A stretch of DNA of 64,000 bases. Source: Odontocerum albicorne (taxonomy: Eukaryota; Arthropoda; Insecta; Trichoptera; Odontoceridae). The notes beneath the pieces were generated by a model. That model worked only from the letters and a program-made list of their open reading frames with translations. It did no database searches and had not been told where the DNA came from. Each line of letters begins with the position of its first letter. Position 1 is the first letter of the stretch. A program made the position numbers and the translations under genes. The stretch lies in assembly GCA_949825065.1 (NCBI GenBank), contig OX463854.1, positions 19,096,103-19,160,102 on the forward strand, given 5' to 3'. This document shows, one piece after another, positions 1 to 10,765 of this stretch.

Positions 1-997
1 TGACAACATTGGAGATTGCGGAAAGTTCAACTCAACACAACAAATCATTTCGGACCATATTAGGAAACTTGGATTGGTGTATAAATATTCCAGATGGGTA
101 CCTCATGAGTTAAGTGAAAAAAAATTTATATGATCGAATCGAAAAAAAAATAAAATGAAGCAATGTCAGCCAAGCACTGCTTGAGTTTGAAACGTATTGA
201 AAATTAATTATTTTCTTTTAATTCAAAAACGGACAGAACTTTCCGGTAGACCTAATAGTTGCCACCCCTCAATACACAAAATGATAGGATGGTGGCAGTA
301 TATTTGAGAAAAACGTTCATTATTAAAAAAAACATTCAATTTGTATTTTGAAATGGCTTTGGATTCTCATTTTTTTGACATATATTTTTATACGTTGATA
401 AAACAACTACAATTTTTTTTATTTAAAAACTTGATCTTAAAAAATTTTGAGAAAATTGCAAGGAAAAAAAGCCATTACCATAGTTTGAAAATAAAATATG
501 CCCTTAAATTTGAACACGTGTTTTGTAAAGTGCGACACTATCCTTATATTAAAGTCACGAATTCTAATCGGAAAATAAATCGTTTCACACATTACAGCGG
601 AAATAAGTTTCATGTCGAAAAATCTATGCTTAATTATTTTTTTTACAAAGATTTTTCAATTGTACTCTCAAACAATTTTAAAAGAAGGAAACAAAAGAAA
701 TAAAAATATGTGTATGGATGTAGAGGAAGTGCATATTACAATAGAAAAGTCCAACATTCTGTCGTCTTAGTTTTTAGATATTTAGTGATAATAGTTAGTT
801 GTTGTCTGTTGTATAAGTGCCAGTTAAAATATTTGGCCGGAAAAGGATCGATATTAGTGAATTGTGAAGATACCAAGCTGCGTGACAAAGGATTTTTTCT
901 TAACAAGGACTACAAGGATAGTTACAATGTTATTTAATATATCTATCATTATATTGGAACTTTACAAATGGATATAAAAAAGATCGGATCCTATCAA
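1..997. other. 3' flank of the RIC-3 gene
   Basis: AT-rich sequence beyond the stop codon. It contains a mariner relic at its left edge. On the minus strand there are possible poly(A) signals ATTAAA (933-938) and AATAAA (418-423). Small open frames at 341-703 and 710-937 have no recognisable motif and look like chance. Confidence 0.5.
2..133 (+). pseudogene. Mariner transposase relic (DNA-binding part)
   Basis: Reading from base 2 gives ...NSTQQIISDHIRKLGLVYKY then SRWVPHELSEK, and a stop at 131-133. This is the second helix-turn-helix and WVPHEL linker typical of mariner transposases. A frameshift separates it from a TLEIAES-like start in another frame. Truncated by the window edge and decayed; a different lineage from the other mariners here. 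Confidence 0.6.
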
Positions 998-1882
998 TTA
1001 AGTATCTTTGGTGTGCTTTTTCTTCGTCAAGTCCTCTTCCCCTTCTTCTTCAACTTCCTCCTCATCTTCAACCTCTTCTATCTCTACTTCCTCTTCTTCG
1101 TCTTCTTCCACTTCAATCTCCTCTTCTTCCTCTTCCTCTTCTTCAGCCTGTTTCTGGTTTAAATTGCTACTTTCTGTTTTCTTTTCCATCTCAGCTTCAT
1201 TTTTTTTAACATCTGTCTTTGCCTCTTCAACAACTATTTCTTCTTTTTCATCTTGTTCACTGCTTTCATTATTTTGCATTTTATTTTCTTCGACTTTGTC
1301 TTCTTCAACTTCTATTTCATCAACTTCTATCTCATCAATTTCTATTTCATCAATTTCTATTTCATCAACTTCTATTTCATCATCTTCGACTTCTATTTCA
1401 TCTTCTTCATCTTCTTCAACTTCTATTTCATCCTCTACTTCTACAACTTTTGTCTTGTTTACATTATCATTTTGTATTTTATTTTCTATCTCAATTACAG
1501 CTTTGTTATCTACTTTGGGTTCTTCAATTTCTTTTTCATCTTCATCTTCAACTTCATCCTCTACTTCTTCTTCTTCATATTCCTCCTCCTCCTCTTCTTC
1601 CTGCTCATTTTGTTTGGTGGCATCTTGCGACACTGTATTCTTTGCTACTATATTTTCAACTTTCTTAATTCCATTTTCAACAACTTTTTTCTCATCTTGA
1701 TCAGCCTTGACAGCTTCTTCTATTTTATGCTCTTGCAGCACAGCCTGAGTTTCTACAGCTTCTGGTTCAATATTTTTTGTGGTATTATCAGCAGCTACCT
1801 TAATTTCATTGTCTTTGGGTTCTACTATTTCATCCTCTTCTATTTCCTCATCTTCTTCTTCAGAACCATCTTCATAATCATC
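998..1882 (-). CDS. RIC3: RIC-3 terminal exon 13: highly acidic C-terminal tail
   Basis: The exon has 294 codons and a TAA stop (998-1000), after acceptor TTTTCCAG in phase 0. It begins DDYEDGSEEEDEEIEEDEIV and is dominated by Glu/Asp with some Lys, including a run of five-residue DEIE(V/I) repeats and several poly-Glu stretches. It ends EEDLTKKKHTKDT. Acidic low-complexity tails occur in several insect RIC-3 proteins. Ser- and Phe-rich open frames on the plus strand here are by-products of GAA/GAG repeats. A variant poly(A) signal, ATTAAA on the minus strand (933-938), lies about 60 nt beyond the stop. Confidence 0.8.
   Translation of the reverse strand, partial: DDYEDGSEEEDEEIEEDEIVEPKDNEIKVAADNTTKNIEPEAVETQAVLQEHKIEEAVKADQDEKKVVENGIKKVENIVAKNTVSQDATKQNEQEEEEEEEYEEEEVEDEVEDEDEKEIEEPKVDNKAVIEIENKIQNDNVNKTKVVEVEDEIEVEEDEEDEIEVEDDEIEVDEIEIDEIEIDEIEVDEIEVEEDKVEENKMQNNESSEQDEKEEIVVEEAKTDVKKNEAEMEKKTESSNLNQKQAEEEEEEEEEIEVEEDEEEEVEIEEVEDEEEVEEEGEEDLTKKKHTKDT
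1305..1440 (-). repeat. 15-bp coding minisatellite (DEIEV/DEIEI repeats)
   Basis: Within exon 13, near-identical 15-bp units (plus-strand form close to TCAACTTCTATTTCA) repeat about six or more times, each coding five residues of the DEIE(V/I) type. Unit length is a multiple of three, so copy-number changes keep frame. Confidence 0.75.
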
Positions 1883-2095
1883 CTGGAAAATAAAGAAACA
1901 ATTTTATTTACATAACTTTTTTAAATGTATCATTTTTTTTTAAAACCTTAATTTTTAGGAAATTGAAAAACTTATAACCAAAAGTTTGCTTAAATAGGAT
2001 CTAACATCCTCTATCCTCTTTAGTGTAAGTGTGGCTCTTCAACAGAGGAGAGGAGCTTTCGGAGGTCTCTGCATATGTTAGGCATGTGAGTGAAT

Positions 2096-2330
2096 GAATA
2101 ATGCGAATGGAGAGTGCGTAATGAGGAGTTGTTGGATATGATTTTGATGTGGTTTTTGAGATTACAATGCGGTTAGAATTGTGCATGTGATAGCTTGAGT
2201 TTAAAGTGTGTGTAAGGATGTGAATGTGTCAGCTGAGTATTTTAGTATGTAGGACAAATATATGACTGAGACCACTTTGTCACAGGCCTTGCATAGCAAA
2301 ATGGTTTACTATATTCACAAAGTGGAAGTT
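2096..2330 (+). repeat. Dispersed repeat, copy 1 (unclassified)
   Basis: Clearly similar to 55418-55665: both share GATGAGGAGTTGTTGGAT-like sequence, a GTGTGATAGCTTG block, TAAGGATG, and ATTTAGGACAAATATATG-like sequence in the same order. No coding capacity or terminal repeats seen. Confidence 0.6.
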
Positions 2331-2558
2331 TTTTTTATTACTATATACATGTACTCATCGATTCATCTTTCTATTAAAACAACGAAAATTTTAAGTGATA
2401 AATAAATAAAAATTAATGATTTAAAGCAGTCTTATTGACATTTTGCTTTTTGTATTGCTTGCAGACTGGCCCATTTAAACTTTTTAGGTATTTATTGCTC
2501 ACTAGCTATGATTTGTTAATGAAAAAAAAACAAAGCACTATATGGTGATATTGTTTAA

Positions 2559-3098
2559 TCCTTCAGGCACGTATGACGTGCACCGCACGTGCATCCAAAC
2601 TCCCCACAGGGACGTATGACGTGCACCGCACGCGCACCAAAAATCACAAGGATGGACGAAAACAGTGCCCTGTTTTATCATCTATTTATAAGAGCAATAG
2701 TTTAACGATTTAGTTCAAATAACTCAGTTACTATAAAAAATAGATTCAAACTTTAGTTGTAAATACTTTTTTTTTATTCGAAGAAATCGTCAAATGTTCA
2801 ATTTATCGTTTTTCAAAACTACTTGTCGGCATATGCCTTTGTGTATGCCGATAGTGACACCTAACTGTCGGCATACACAAAGGATTTCAATTTTTGATAC
2901 ATTCAAGTCCAATAAATGTCGCAAAAATATATAATTAGCGTTTTATTTTCAAAACTAAAATATTTGTACACAAATATTGTAGGTATACTGTAATGACATA
3001 TGGCCCAAGTGCGGCCCGCACTAATCCCCACGTAAAATATTTGGCCCTGTTACAACAAAAGGTGATTTAAAAAAAGCATTCCAGTGGTTCTAAAAGTG
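2559..3098. mobile_element. Possible TTAA-type MITE with internal hairpin
   Basis: Bounded by TTAA (2555-2558 and 3099-3102). The ends share only TTAA-N2-CTT, weak terminal repeats like piggyBac-type elements. Inside are a 21-bp direct repeat (2569-2589 and 2612-2632, differing by none of the core ACGTATGACGTGCACCGCA) and a 19-bp inverted repeat (2836-2854 with 2865-2883). Confidence 0.35.
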
Positions 3099-3779
3099 TT
3101 AATTGAATTTAATTATGCTATAAAACCTTATATAAAATATTAATATCAATTTTACCTCTATCTCCATAAAAAAAAAATAAACGTCCCTGGGACTGAAAAT
3201 ATGTTTTAGGCATACGAGCCTGAAGGTTTAAACAGTTCTTCGCATGCCATTTTCTTCTTATTATCATAATAGTATTTATAAGACAACATTTCCAAATTGA
3301 CATGAATATGATATCAAATCTCAGGTGGTACAGATTAATTCAAGAAAGATAATTAAAAAATTGTCTAAATTGTATTTTATATTTCTATGTGACACACGAT
3401 TTCCTGCCTCTTTAACTTCTGTAGAAATCAATCGTTAACATAAATAAATAGCTTGCAATGCTTTTCAGTGTAAAATTAAGAAATTTCACATTTTTAAAAC
3501 TATTCCCTAAACTACAATATTTATGTGACAAATTTGACAATATTTCCAAAGACTACAGAAATGTAAAGACCCAAAAAATCCTAAAGCCATGGATATCCAT
3601 AATTTAATGATGTCAAGTGACCAAGTAGTGAAATACTAAAGTTAACTAACACTTGTCGATTTAGTATCTCTGGCAATAAATATTTTTCCTTCTTCATAGT
3701 CGTACATCATGTTACTGAGTACCCCGACTTCCGTGACAGCATCTGGCGATTCCTACCCATCAATCTCTACACTTCGTAC

Positions 3780-3901
3780 TTTGGAGGGTAGCAGTTCAGA
3801 TTTTTCCTGTTGCGTGTGTCTTTTGTTCAATTCATCACATCTGAGATCTTCCTCTAGTGCATGGTACTTCCACGTCTCCAGTAACCACAAGATTTTTTGA
3901 A
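3780..3901 (-). CDS. RIC3: Probable RIC-3 exon 12: amphipathic helix
   Basis: A TG-rich pyrimidine tract and GACAG acceptor open a frame that enters in phase 1, completing Val from exon 11. It reads QKILWLLETWKYHALEEDLR and CDELNKRHTQQEKSELLPSK, then a GTACGA donor in phase 0 that joins exon 13. A second donor (GTAGGA near 3747) would give phase 2, which does not fit. The W/L/E pattern suggests an amphipathic helix. I cannot name the domain. Membership in the gene rests on two matching phases and position. Confidence 0.55.
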
Positions 3902-4391
3902 CTGTCTCAATGACAAGACAAACAAACGACAATAGGCAGCATGTTCAACGAATTGGGTGACTCTATCTTTAATACAGTAATATTCACCAAACACTATAAA
4001 TTTCACCTGTGTAAGTAGGTATTAATGTGAAAAATATTTTAAAACTTATCAAATAATGTGATATATGAAATGTCCAATTATAGTCATTTGACATATTTTA
4101 TTTCACACCAAATTATCTATTCTTCCCAGCGCCATACTATAAGAACTTTCATAGAAATAAAAAAAAAAATGGGTCTTTTAAATCAGGTGATCATGGTTGC
4201 AATTTCTGCATGGTTCTACATGTGTTGTGTACTTGTCCTTGAAAAATTTCATACTATACTGGTATACATACAATTATTAACTAAATAATGACAGATAAGA
4301 TTTGTAGAATAATGGTGGCATCTTCCAATAGTGTATTGACATTTGCACTGCTCTGTACACAAAAAAAATGGTAGCTTGGATTAGTGAATAT

Positions 4392-4591
4392 NNNNNNNNN
4401 NNNNNNNNNNNNNNNNNNNNNNNNNNNNNNNNNNNNNNNNNNNNNNNNNNNNNNNNNNNNNNNNNNNNNNNNNNNNNNNNNNNNNNNNNNNNNNNNNNNN
4501 NNNNNNNNNNNNNNNNNNNNNNNNNNNNNNNNNNNNNNNNNNNNNNNNNNNNNNNNNNNNNNNNNNNNNNNNNNNNNNNNNNNNNNNNNNN
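4392..4591. other. Assembly gap (200 N)
   Basis: A run of exactly 200 N, the size of a placeholder gap, so true length is unknown. It removes the 5' end of the adjoining mariner copy. Confidence 0.98.
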
Positions 4592-5655
4592 AAAAAATAC
4601 CGTTCAAACTCAGCGATGGCTTGAAAAGTGTTATCCGGGCTCTGCTCCGTCGGAAACAACCATTTGTTGGTGGTATGCTGATTTCAAACGCGGTTGTACA
4701 GACACAAATGATGCTGAACGCTCTGGTCATCCAAATGAGGCTGTTACACCAGAAAACATAAAAAAAACCCTCAAAATCGTGATGGAAAACCGCAAAGTAA
4801 AGTTGCGCGAGATAGCTGACATCCTGAAGATATCATTTGGTAGTGTTTAAACTATTTTGCATGAACATTTGGTAATGAAAAAACTTTTTTCGAAATGGGT
4901 GCTGCGTTTGCTCACAATGGAACAGAAACAACAACGCATCGATAATTCAGAGCGCTGTTTGGCACTGTTTATGCAAAATAAACAGGATTTTTTGCGTAGG
5001 TATGTGACAATGGATGAAACTTGGATTCACCACTATACTCCGGAATTAAATCTGCAGTCAGCTGAGTGAAGAGCAGCCGGTGAAAGTCGTCCGAAGCGAC
5101 CAAAAACTCAACAGTCGGCCGGGAAGGTTATGGCCTCCGTATTTTGGGATGCGCATGCTATAATATTCATCGATCACCTTGAATAGGGAAAAACCATCAA
5201 TAGCGAATATTATATAGCGTTATTCGAGTGTTTGAAGGCAGAAATTGCAAAAAAACGGCCCCATATGAAGAAGAAAAAAGTTCTCTTTCATCAGGACAAT
5301 GCACCGTGTCACAAGTCGATGGTAACGATGGCCAAATTGCATGAGTTGAACTTCGAATTGCTTCCGCATCCACCGTATTCTCCAGATTTGGCCCCCAGCG
5401 ACTATTGGCTGTTCGCAGACCTCAAAAAGATGCTCCAGGGAAAGAGATTTGGCTCCAATGAAGAAGTGATTGCCGAAACAAACGCCTATTTTGAAACCAA
5501 AGATAAATCGTTCTACACGGCTGGCAAAGAAAAGTTAGGAAAGCGTTGGATTGAATGTATCGCTCTTGAAGGAGACTATGTTGATGAATAAAGAAGAATT
5601 TTGGCAAACAAATGTTGTTTTAGTAGTTAGTCCCGGGACTTATTGATCGATGTGT
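4592..5655 (+). pseudogene. Irritans-like mariner, copy 1: transposase with nonsense mutations
   Basis: After the gap the frame reads NTVQTQRWLEKCYPGSAPSE and continues through the DNA-binding region, VTMDETWIHHYTP (first catalytic Asp), LFHQDNAPCHKS (second) and PYSPDLAPSDYWLF (third) to LEGDYVDE and a stop. All pieces lie in one frame, broken by TAA at 4848-4850, TGA at 5067-5069 and TAG near 5184. The right terminal repeat ends at 5655 before TA (5656-5657). The left end is inside the N gap. The sequence resembles irritans-type mariners such as human Hsmar2. Confidence 0.85.
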
Positions 5656-7033
5656 TAGCTTAGTGAAAAGTAGTACCGTTACGGCTGCTTTTTAATTTTA
5701 AGTAGCATACTACTCAAGTAGTTTAATAAAAAGTAGTAACGGTGTAACTTCACAGTTACATGTAACTTAACAACTGTTACTTTCTTAACAACACTGGGAA
5801 AATGCATATTATTATAATTATTCTAAGAAAAATAAAATCTCTTTTATTTCATTTTGTATTTCCAAATGTGGAGATTGTACTTTGGAAGGTAACCTAGAAA
5901 TACACTAGTAAAGAACTTTCGAATAAAAAATGAGAAAATTGGTGTAGAAATATAACTGAGTAAGATATATCTTATTCGCCCTGTGAAAAAATATTTATGT
6001 TTGGTAAAAAGTCAAGTTAGCAAGATGACTGAACCTTTGTTGTGGAAGGTCCTTAACAAACCCGTGATATAAGGGTGGAAACAGGTGGCCCATGCAGTGG
6101 TGTGTGGAGTGAGGACCACAATGCTGGTTCTTGAGTTAGATGACACAAGGTGGAACGTTGCTTCTGAGACATGAATAAGGATGTCGATGCAATATTGACA
6201 AAATATTTACTCACAGTTTTCTTTGTGTCGAAACTAACATCATCGGGAGCTTCGATTCATTTATTAGACACGTTTGGAGACTGAGGAGTTCTTTGTTTTT
6301 GATTATGTATACTAATTTTTTTCATTATAAGTTATGCGAGTGTCTTAAGGTATATTTTTATATAGTGTCATTTATATTATTTGCAATATATTATTTGTTT
6401 GTAATTTAATTCTCGTTGTAAAATATGAAAAAGAAGAAAATTTTTGGATTGGTCTCATATGCAAAAAAACTTTCCCCAAAGAAAAAAAAGTTAATAATTT
6501 GTAGCATAATTATAAAGAAAATAAAAGAGTTAGTAGCATATATTTTTTTAAATGAAATGTTGGGAACTTGAAAAATTAAATGTGGATTATAGAGATAAAG
6601 CAGATCAACATTCCAAATATAGCGCTGGAAGACAAAGATGTCTTAATGTAAAAAAAACAATTCTTTGTCTTACAGATACACCTATTTTGGGCAGTTGCCT
6701 TTAAAAAAAAGTAAAAAAACCAAATGTAAATACATTTCATCTCTTTAAATTATAAATACGCAAGTATGTTTCGTTTGCATGTTTCACTGAATTAAACCAT
6801 AAAAATATATGGCTTGTCCAGTTAATATTTGAATTTAACAATAATATTGTTTTAGTGTAAAAGATCTTAAGGGTTTGAATAAGATTCCTGTGTATTAACG
6901 TTACTGATGCAAGAATGATTTTTCCATGAACATTTATCAGTTATCAAAATTATTTTTATCATTGATAGGTTGCATCACTTAAGCTCTGTGATCTATAGTA
7001 ATTAAGGTTTGTATTTTGGAAATGTAGAACTAC

Positions 7034-7109
7034 CATAATCCCTTTCTGGCGTAGTTTTAGTTGATGTGTCATTGATCAGAGACAGGGTCATTTTTCCACT
7101 TAAGACAAT
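7034..7109 (-). CDS. RIC3: RIC-3 exon 11: SGKMTLSLI motif exon
   Basis: The exon has 25 codons plus one base: IVLSGKMTLSLINDTSTKTT and PERDY. The acceptor is TTGTTTCAG with a good pyrimidine tract, and the donor is GTAGTT (phase 1). The GKMTLSLI block follows the IYLEGALP block in the order expected for insect RIC-3. Confidence 0.8.
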
Positions 7110-8104
7110 CTGAAACAAATAGATTATTGTATTTTTAAAATAGTTTAACACCTTTATCAATCCTAGAACTACTTTTACAACAATTAAACTTAAAGATATG
7201 TTATAATGATATTTGTGATTCATTTAAAGCAGTGGTGCTTAACCGCTGCTCCGTGAGGATGTTACAAGTGCTTCTTCAAATATGAAACATTTGATCGAAG
7301 TTTGGCGAATTGCTGTTGAATGCGATTTGCTGTTGATAACGTAGCCGAGGTGCGGCGCAATTTCCTACATTCCCATAAAAATTGTCGCCTCAATCTCAGC
7401 TCTCTCCACACGGGCACTCAAAATTTTATTACAATATTCAACATCATATTCATGTAAGCTTGGTTTCTCAACATTAACCAATACAAAAAGGAAAAAACGC
7501 GAAAGGCTTTCAAATTAAAAAGAAATGAGGGTAGCTATATAAATCATTATACTTCATATTGTTGAAATATGTAAAAGGCATCAAGCTCAAGTATCGCATT
7601 AATCATATTTTTTATAAAATAGTTATTTTAGTTACAGTTTTTGCAAATATATACATTGTATAATATACATATTATGTTATATTTTTATAATAATGTTTTA
7701 TTCTTTTATGTTTTTTTTTGTAAGCTATAATTTTTATACATAAATAAAAGTAATGTTAACGCATTTTTTATTGTTAGCTTTTAGTTAGACCTTGATGATT
7801 TTGGTGCTCCGCAAATTTTTCTTATAATCAAAAGTGCTCCGTGACTTTGAAAACGTTAAGTACCATTGATTTAAAGTAACAAAAGAAAAAATATGAAAGA
7901 AATTTCGGCAGATATATAAACAATTGAAGATAATAGTAAAGGTTAAAAATTACTATCTGGAGACAAAAGAAAATGATACGTCGGAAGTAGCTGTTAAAGG
8001 AACTGTACAATTGGAAAAAGCAATAGACTAATGGGGTGTTTAATTCTTTGTATAATCCAAATTTGTAAAGAACTTCACCAGAGTATTCATGAAAAAAAAA
8101 TTAC
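7110..8104 (-). other. RIC-3 intron 10
   Basis: Mostly occupied by the hAT-type element at 7230-7868. Confidence 0.65.
7230..7868. mobile_element. Non-autonomous hAT element with 8-bp TSD
   Basis: Ends CAGTGGTGCTTAACCG and (reverse complement) CAATGGTACTTAACG form imperfect terminal inverted repeats. They are flanked by ATTTAAAG at 7222-7229 and 7869-7876, a perfect 8-bp target duplication as made by hAT transposases. No transposase frame remains. Confidence 0.75.
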
Positions 8105-8227
8105 CGGAGGATCCTTATCGTCTCCGTTGGTGAGCTTCTCAGTGTGGGTCTCCGAATCTGCCACCAGAAGCCTCGACTGGTGCGGCAGGGCTCCTTCTAA
8201 GTATATGGAAGACACCTCCACTGGCGG
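8105..8227 (-). CDS. RIC3: RIC-3 exon 10: IYLEGALP motif exon
   Basis: The exon has 41 codons, PPVEVSSIYLEGALPHQSRL and LVADSETHTEKLTNGDDKDPP, between a TTGCAG acceptor and a GTAATT donor, both phase 0. IYLEGALP...LLV.DSE is a block I associate with insect RIC-3 C-terminal regions. It continues directly into the SGKMTLSLI block of exon 11. Confidence 0.82.
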
Positions 8228-8842
8228 CTGCAAGTTAAATGTTAAAACTTTATTAAAAAGTTTATTTGCTTCATGATAAGACAATCCTTATGGAGTATCT
8301 TGTAACAAAATTCTTGTGAAGAAAGAGCTTACGAAGTCTGCTCGTTTTATACATTGTCTCGTCAGATAGATGTAGATTTCTGTAGAGTAGCGATGATTAT
8401 ATTTGTCTGACACTTGACTTAGTCGAATGGTGTATAAAAACAGTTTTTGATTCTCTATAAAAATAAAAATTCGGAAGAAATTTACGTGAAGAAATTAATA
8501 TAGAAAATTTCATTTGGCAGGTTTCAAGTGAAGTGGTTTTAAATGTGTCTCGCTCTTTTAATAGTGTTCTCATTCTGAGTCATCATGGGATGTAAATTTG
8601 TCATTTGATTACGTCAGGTTTTAAATTTTTTTTTTTTTCTGGTTTTCTTTCTAAAGTTTATCCATATATAAGAATTGCCATTAAAAAATATTCTGGCAGC
8701 TTTGCATCCAATAGTATTGTACGAAATTCAAAATAAATTGTAAGGAATGTTGCATTTTGTTTAGCAGGCATAAAAGTAGCATACTTACTTTGTATTTTCA
8801 TTCCAAACATTTATAAAGTCTTTTCATATCATCTATTATATT

Positions 8843-9045
8843 AGTTAGTAAGACACCTGTCTTCCGGGCCGGGAGAAATGGTTTCTATTCCTGTTGAAAC
8901 CCTCATTTTTTTATAAAAAAAGGATTCCAGTATGGTTTTCACTTATGATATTTTTGACATTTGTCTGGTTGGTTGGAATAGATTGCCACGTGGCAATAAT
9001 CCAGCCAGGTTGTACTGTATATAATTTATGTGTAATACAATAGTG
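8843..9045 (+). repeat. tRNA-derived SINE-like repeat, family A
   Basis: A tRNA-like head (GTTAGTAAGACACCTGTC, then a degenerate B box) is followed by the family tail: CTGGTTGGTTGGAA, ATTGCCACGTGGCAATAA, CAGGTTGTACTGTATA and a GTAATACAAT end. One of the best full copies. Confidence 0.65.
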
Positions 9046-9989
9046 TTCTAAAATATATGTAATTTCAGTGTCGGTTCAACTCCTTTCCCTATTTTTTCAT
9101 CTCTCACACGCATCCAATTACAAGTTAGCATTAATCTACTAGGCTGAATTTTTTACTGTATTCATTCAAATATCCATTAATTCATATATTCATCTTCTTC
9201 ACTCTGATCCTGAATGGGTTGGGGCTACAACACTGAGACGACTACATATATTTTAATGTATTTTTTTCTAACAAGTTTTTAAATAATAAATAATACGTAT
9301 TTGCTATTTTGTAGTTAATAAGTGAAAGATGGCTTATCATTTGAAAACAAATATTAGTGACATGTTAATTTTTGTGTACTAAAAACAGCCATGCAAAATA
9401 AAACACATTGTTCAAAAGAAAATACTCGTATTTATTATAGCAACATAAACAATTTTTAAAAACAAAATAAAATGCATTCATAAATATGTCTCAGAAAAAA
9501 TGGTATAGATTTGAGGTAGATATTTTCAAAATCACAGACTTTTTCCTATACGAGAATTCAAGAGTTTTTGAATTTTCTAAAATAAATATTTTCTTTTTTC
9601 AGTATTGCAAAAAAATGCAGTAATTATTCATTTATAAGACGTTGATATTTGAATGTTCATATGTTTCTGTGAAACAAACATTGAATGATTTTATTTACTC
9701 TGTAATATTTAATAAGTATTATTAAACAAACAGATAAATTAATGTCTTTATAAACTGATATTCAACGCTTGAATATTAATTTGGCAGCAGTAAGATTTTC
9801 ACTTGTAAAAATATTAATATTATCTTTTATGAAAACATTGAATTTTTTTGAAATATTCGATATACAACACTGATTAATCAGATAATCATAACTCGATATT
9901 TATTTGAGTATAGACGAACGAGATGAGGATATAAAACAAGTAAACCTGCCAGTTATATAAATTAATAGTGCAGTATATCTATCCAACAA

Positions 9990-10440
9990 AAACAACAAAT
10001 GTGGCATCCCTCTCAGAGTAGACATTTGCTGAGGATGAGAGTTTCAGAAATAAGCTCCCCATTAGGATGGGTGTTGCTAGTGCAAGTAGTACCTTTTATA
10101 ACATAAAGGCTATATGGGAATCCTGAGTGCTCAGTCTGAAGGTGAAGTGTCAGCTATTTGGAGCATGCATCTAGCCTATTTTATATGATAATGGGCATCC
10201 TGTAATCACCGCAATAAGGATGAAAAGCTGATGGTGATCAAGTCACACATTGAAGTTGCTACCTTATAGCTGGTTAAGAACTTCTAAGGAGATTTACAGT
10301 GGCAATCATGGAGTGATGGGCTGTGAACTGATCAGAATGGAAACGTTTTATGGGATCCCAATATTCCTGATGGACATACAGAGTGATGATGCTATCTATC
10401 CATGGGCATTGTTCATCATGTTATTAACTAATCAATATAA
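9990..10440 (+). pseudogene. LINE remnant, family L3
   Basis: Contains decayed blocks shared with 21715-21975 and 28090-28650 (cATATTG/..GGATGGGTG.., GAGTGATGGGCTGTGA, TTTATGGGATCCC..ATTCCTGATGGA). A related copy reads GFYGIPVFL in translation. Interpreted as the 3' end of a non-LTR retrotransposon; no intact frame. Confidence 0.4.
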
Positions 10441-10654
10441 CTATTGTAGTAAAAACAAACAAGTTATTTTGATTGGATAAATTATAAGTTTCTACAATTA
10501 CAAATAGTATATTTGATTTAATAATAAATAAAGTTTTCATTTGAAAAGAGTAAAAAATGTAATATCTCACAACTCCTTATTTACAGTTTCCCTCTGTTTA
10601 TATCTTGTGATGGTTCCTTGTAAAATGAAATTAAAGATATTAAGCTGTATTATC

Positions 10655-10765
10655 ATAACGTGGCAGGACATGGAGTGTCGAGCTGTGGACTTACCTGGAT
10701 AGAAGCATTTTATGGCATCCCTGTGTTTCTGACCAAATATATAGGGTGATAATAAAAAAAAATTG
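10655..10765 (+). pseudogene. Short LINE 3'-end remnant, family L3
   Basis: TGGCAGGACATGGAGTGTCG ... TTTTATGGCATCCCTGTGTT ... ATATAGGGTGATAAT repeats the 3' end seen on the minus strand at 50940-51345. Confidence 0.45.

Larger units (their letters stand above)
1883..3779 (-). other. RIC-3 intron 12
   Basis: Intron between exons 12 and 13. It holds a dispersed repeat (2096-2330) and a TTAA-flanked MITE-like element (2559-3098); otherwise AT-rich with nothing recognised. Confidence 0.6.
3902..7033 (-). other. RIC-3 intron 11
   Basis: Contains the assembly gap and a damaged mariner copy (4592-5655). The rest (5660-7030) is AT-rich with no coding sequence recognised. Confidence 0.6.

Noticed and set aside
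1008..1915. Three plus-strand open frames rich in Ser, Leu or Phe
   Set aside because: They are antisense readings of the Glu/Asp-rich exon; GAA/GAG repeats leave several frames open on the other strand.
4281..4761. Open frames running across the N gap
   Set aside because: Most of each frame is unknown bases. Only the part after 4592 in one frame is real mariner coding sequence.
5658..5770. Repeated GTAGTA/GTAACGGTGTAAC blocks after the first mariner
   Set aside because: Inverted similarity is loose and no target duplication is visible; too weak to call an element.
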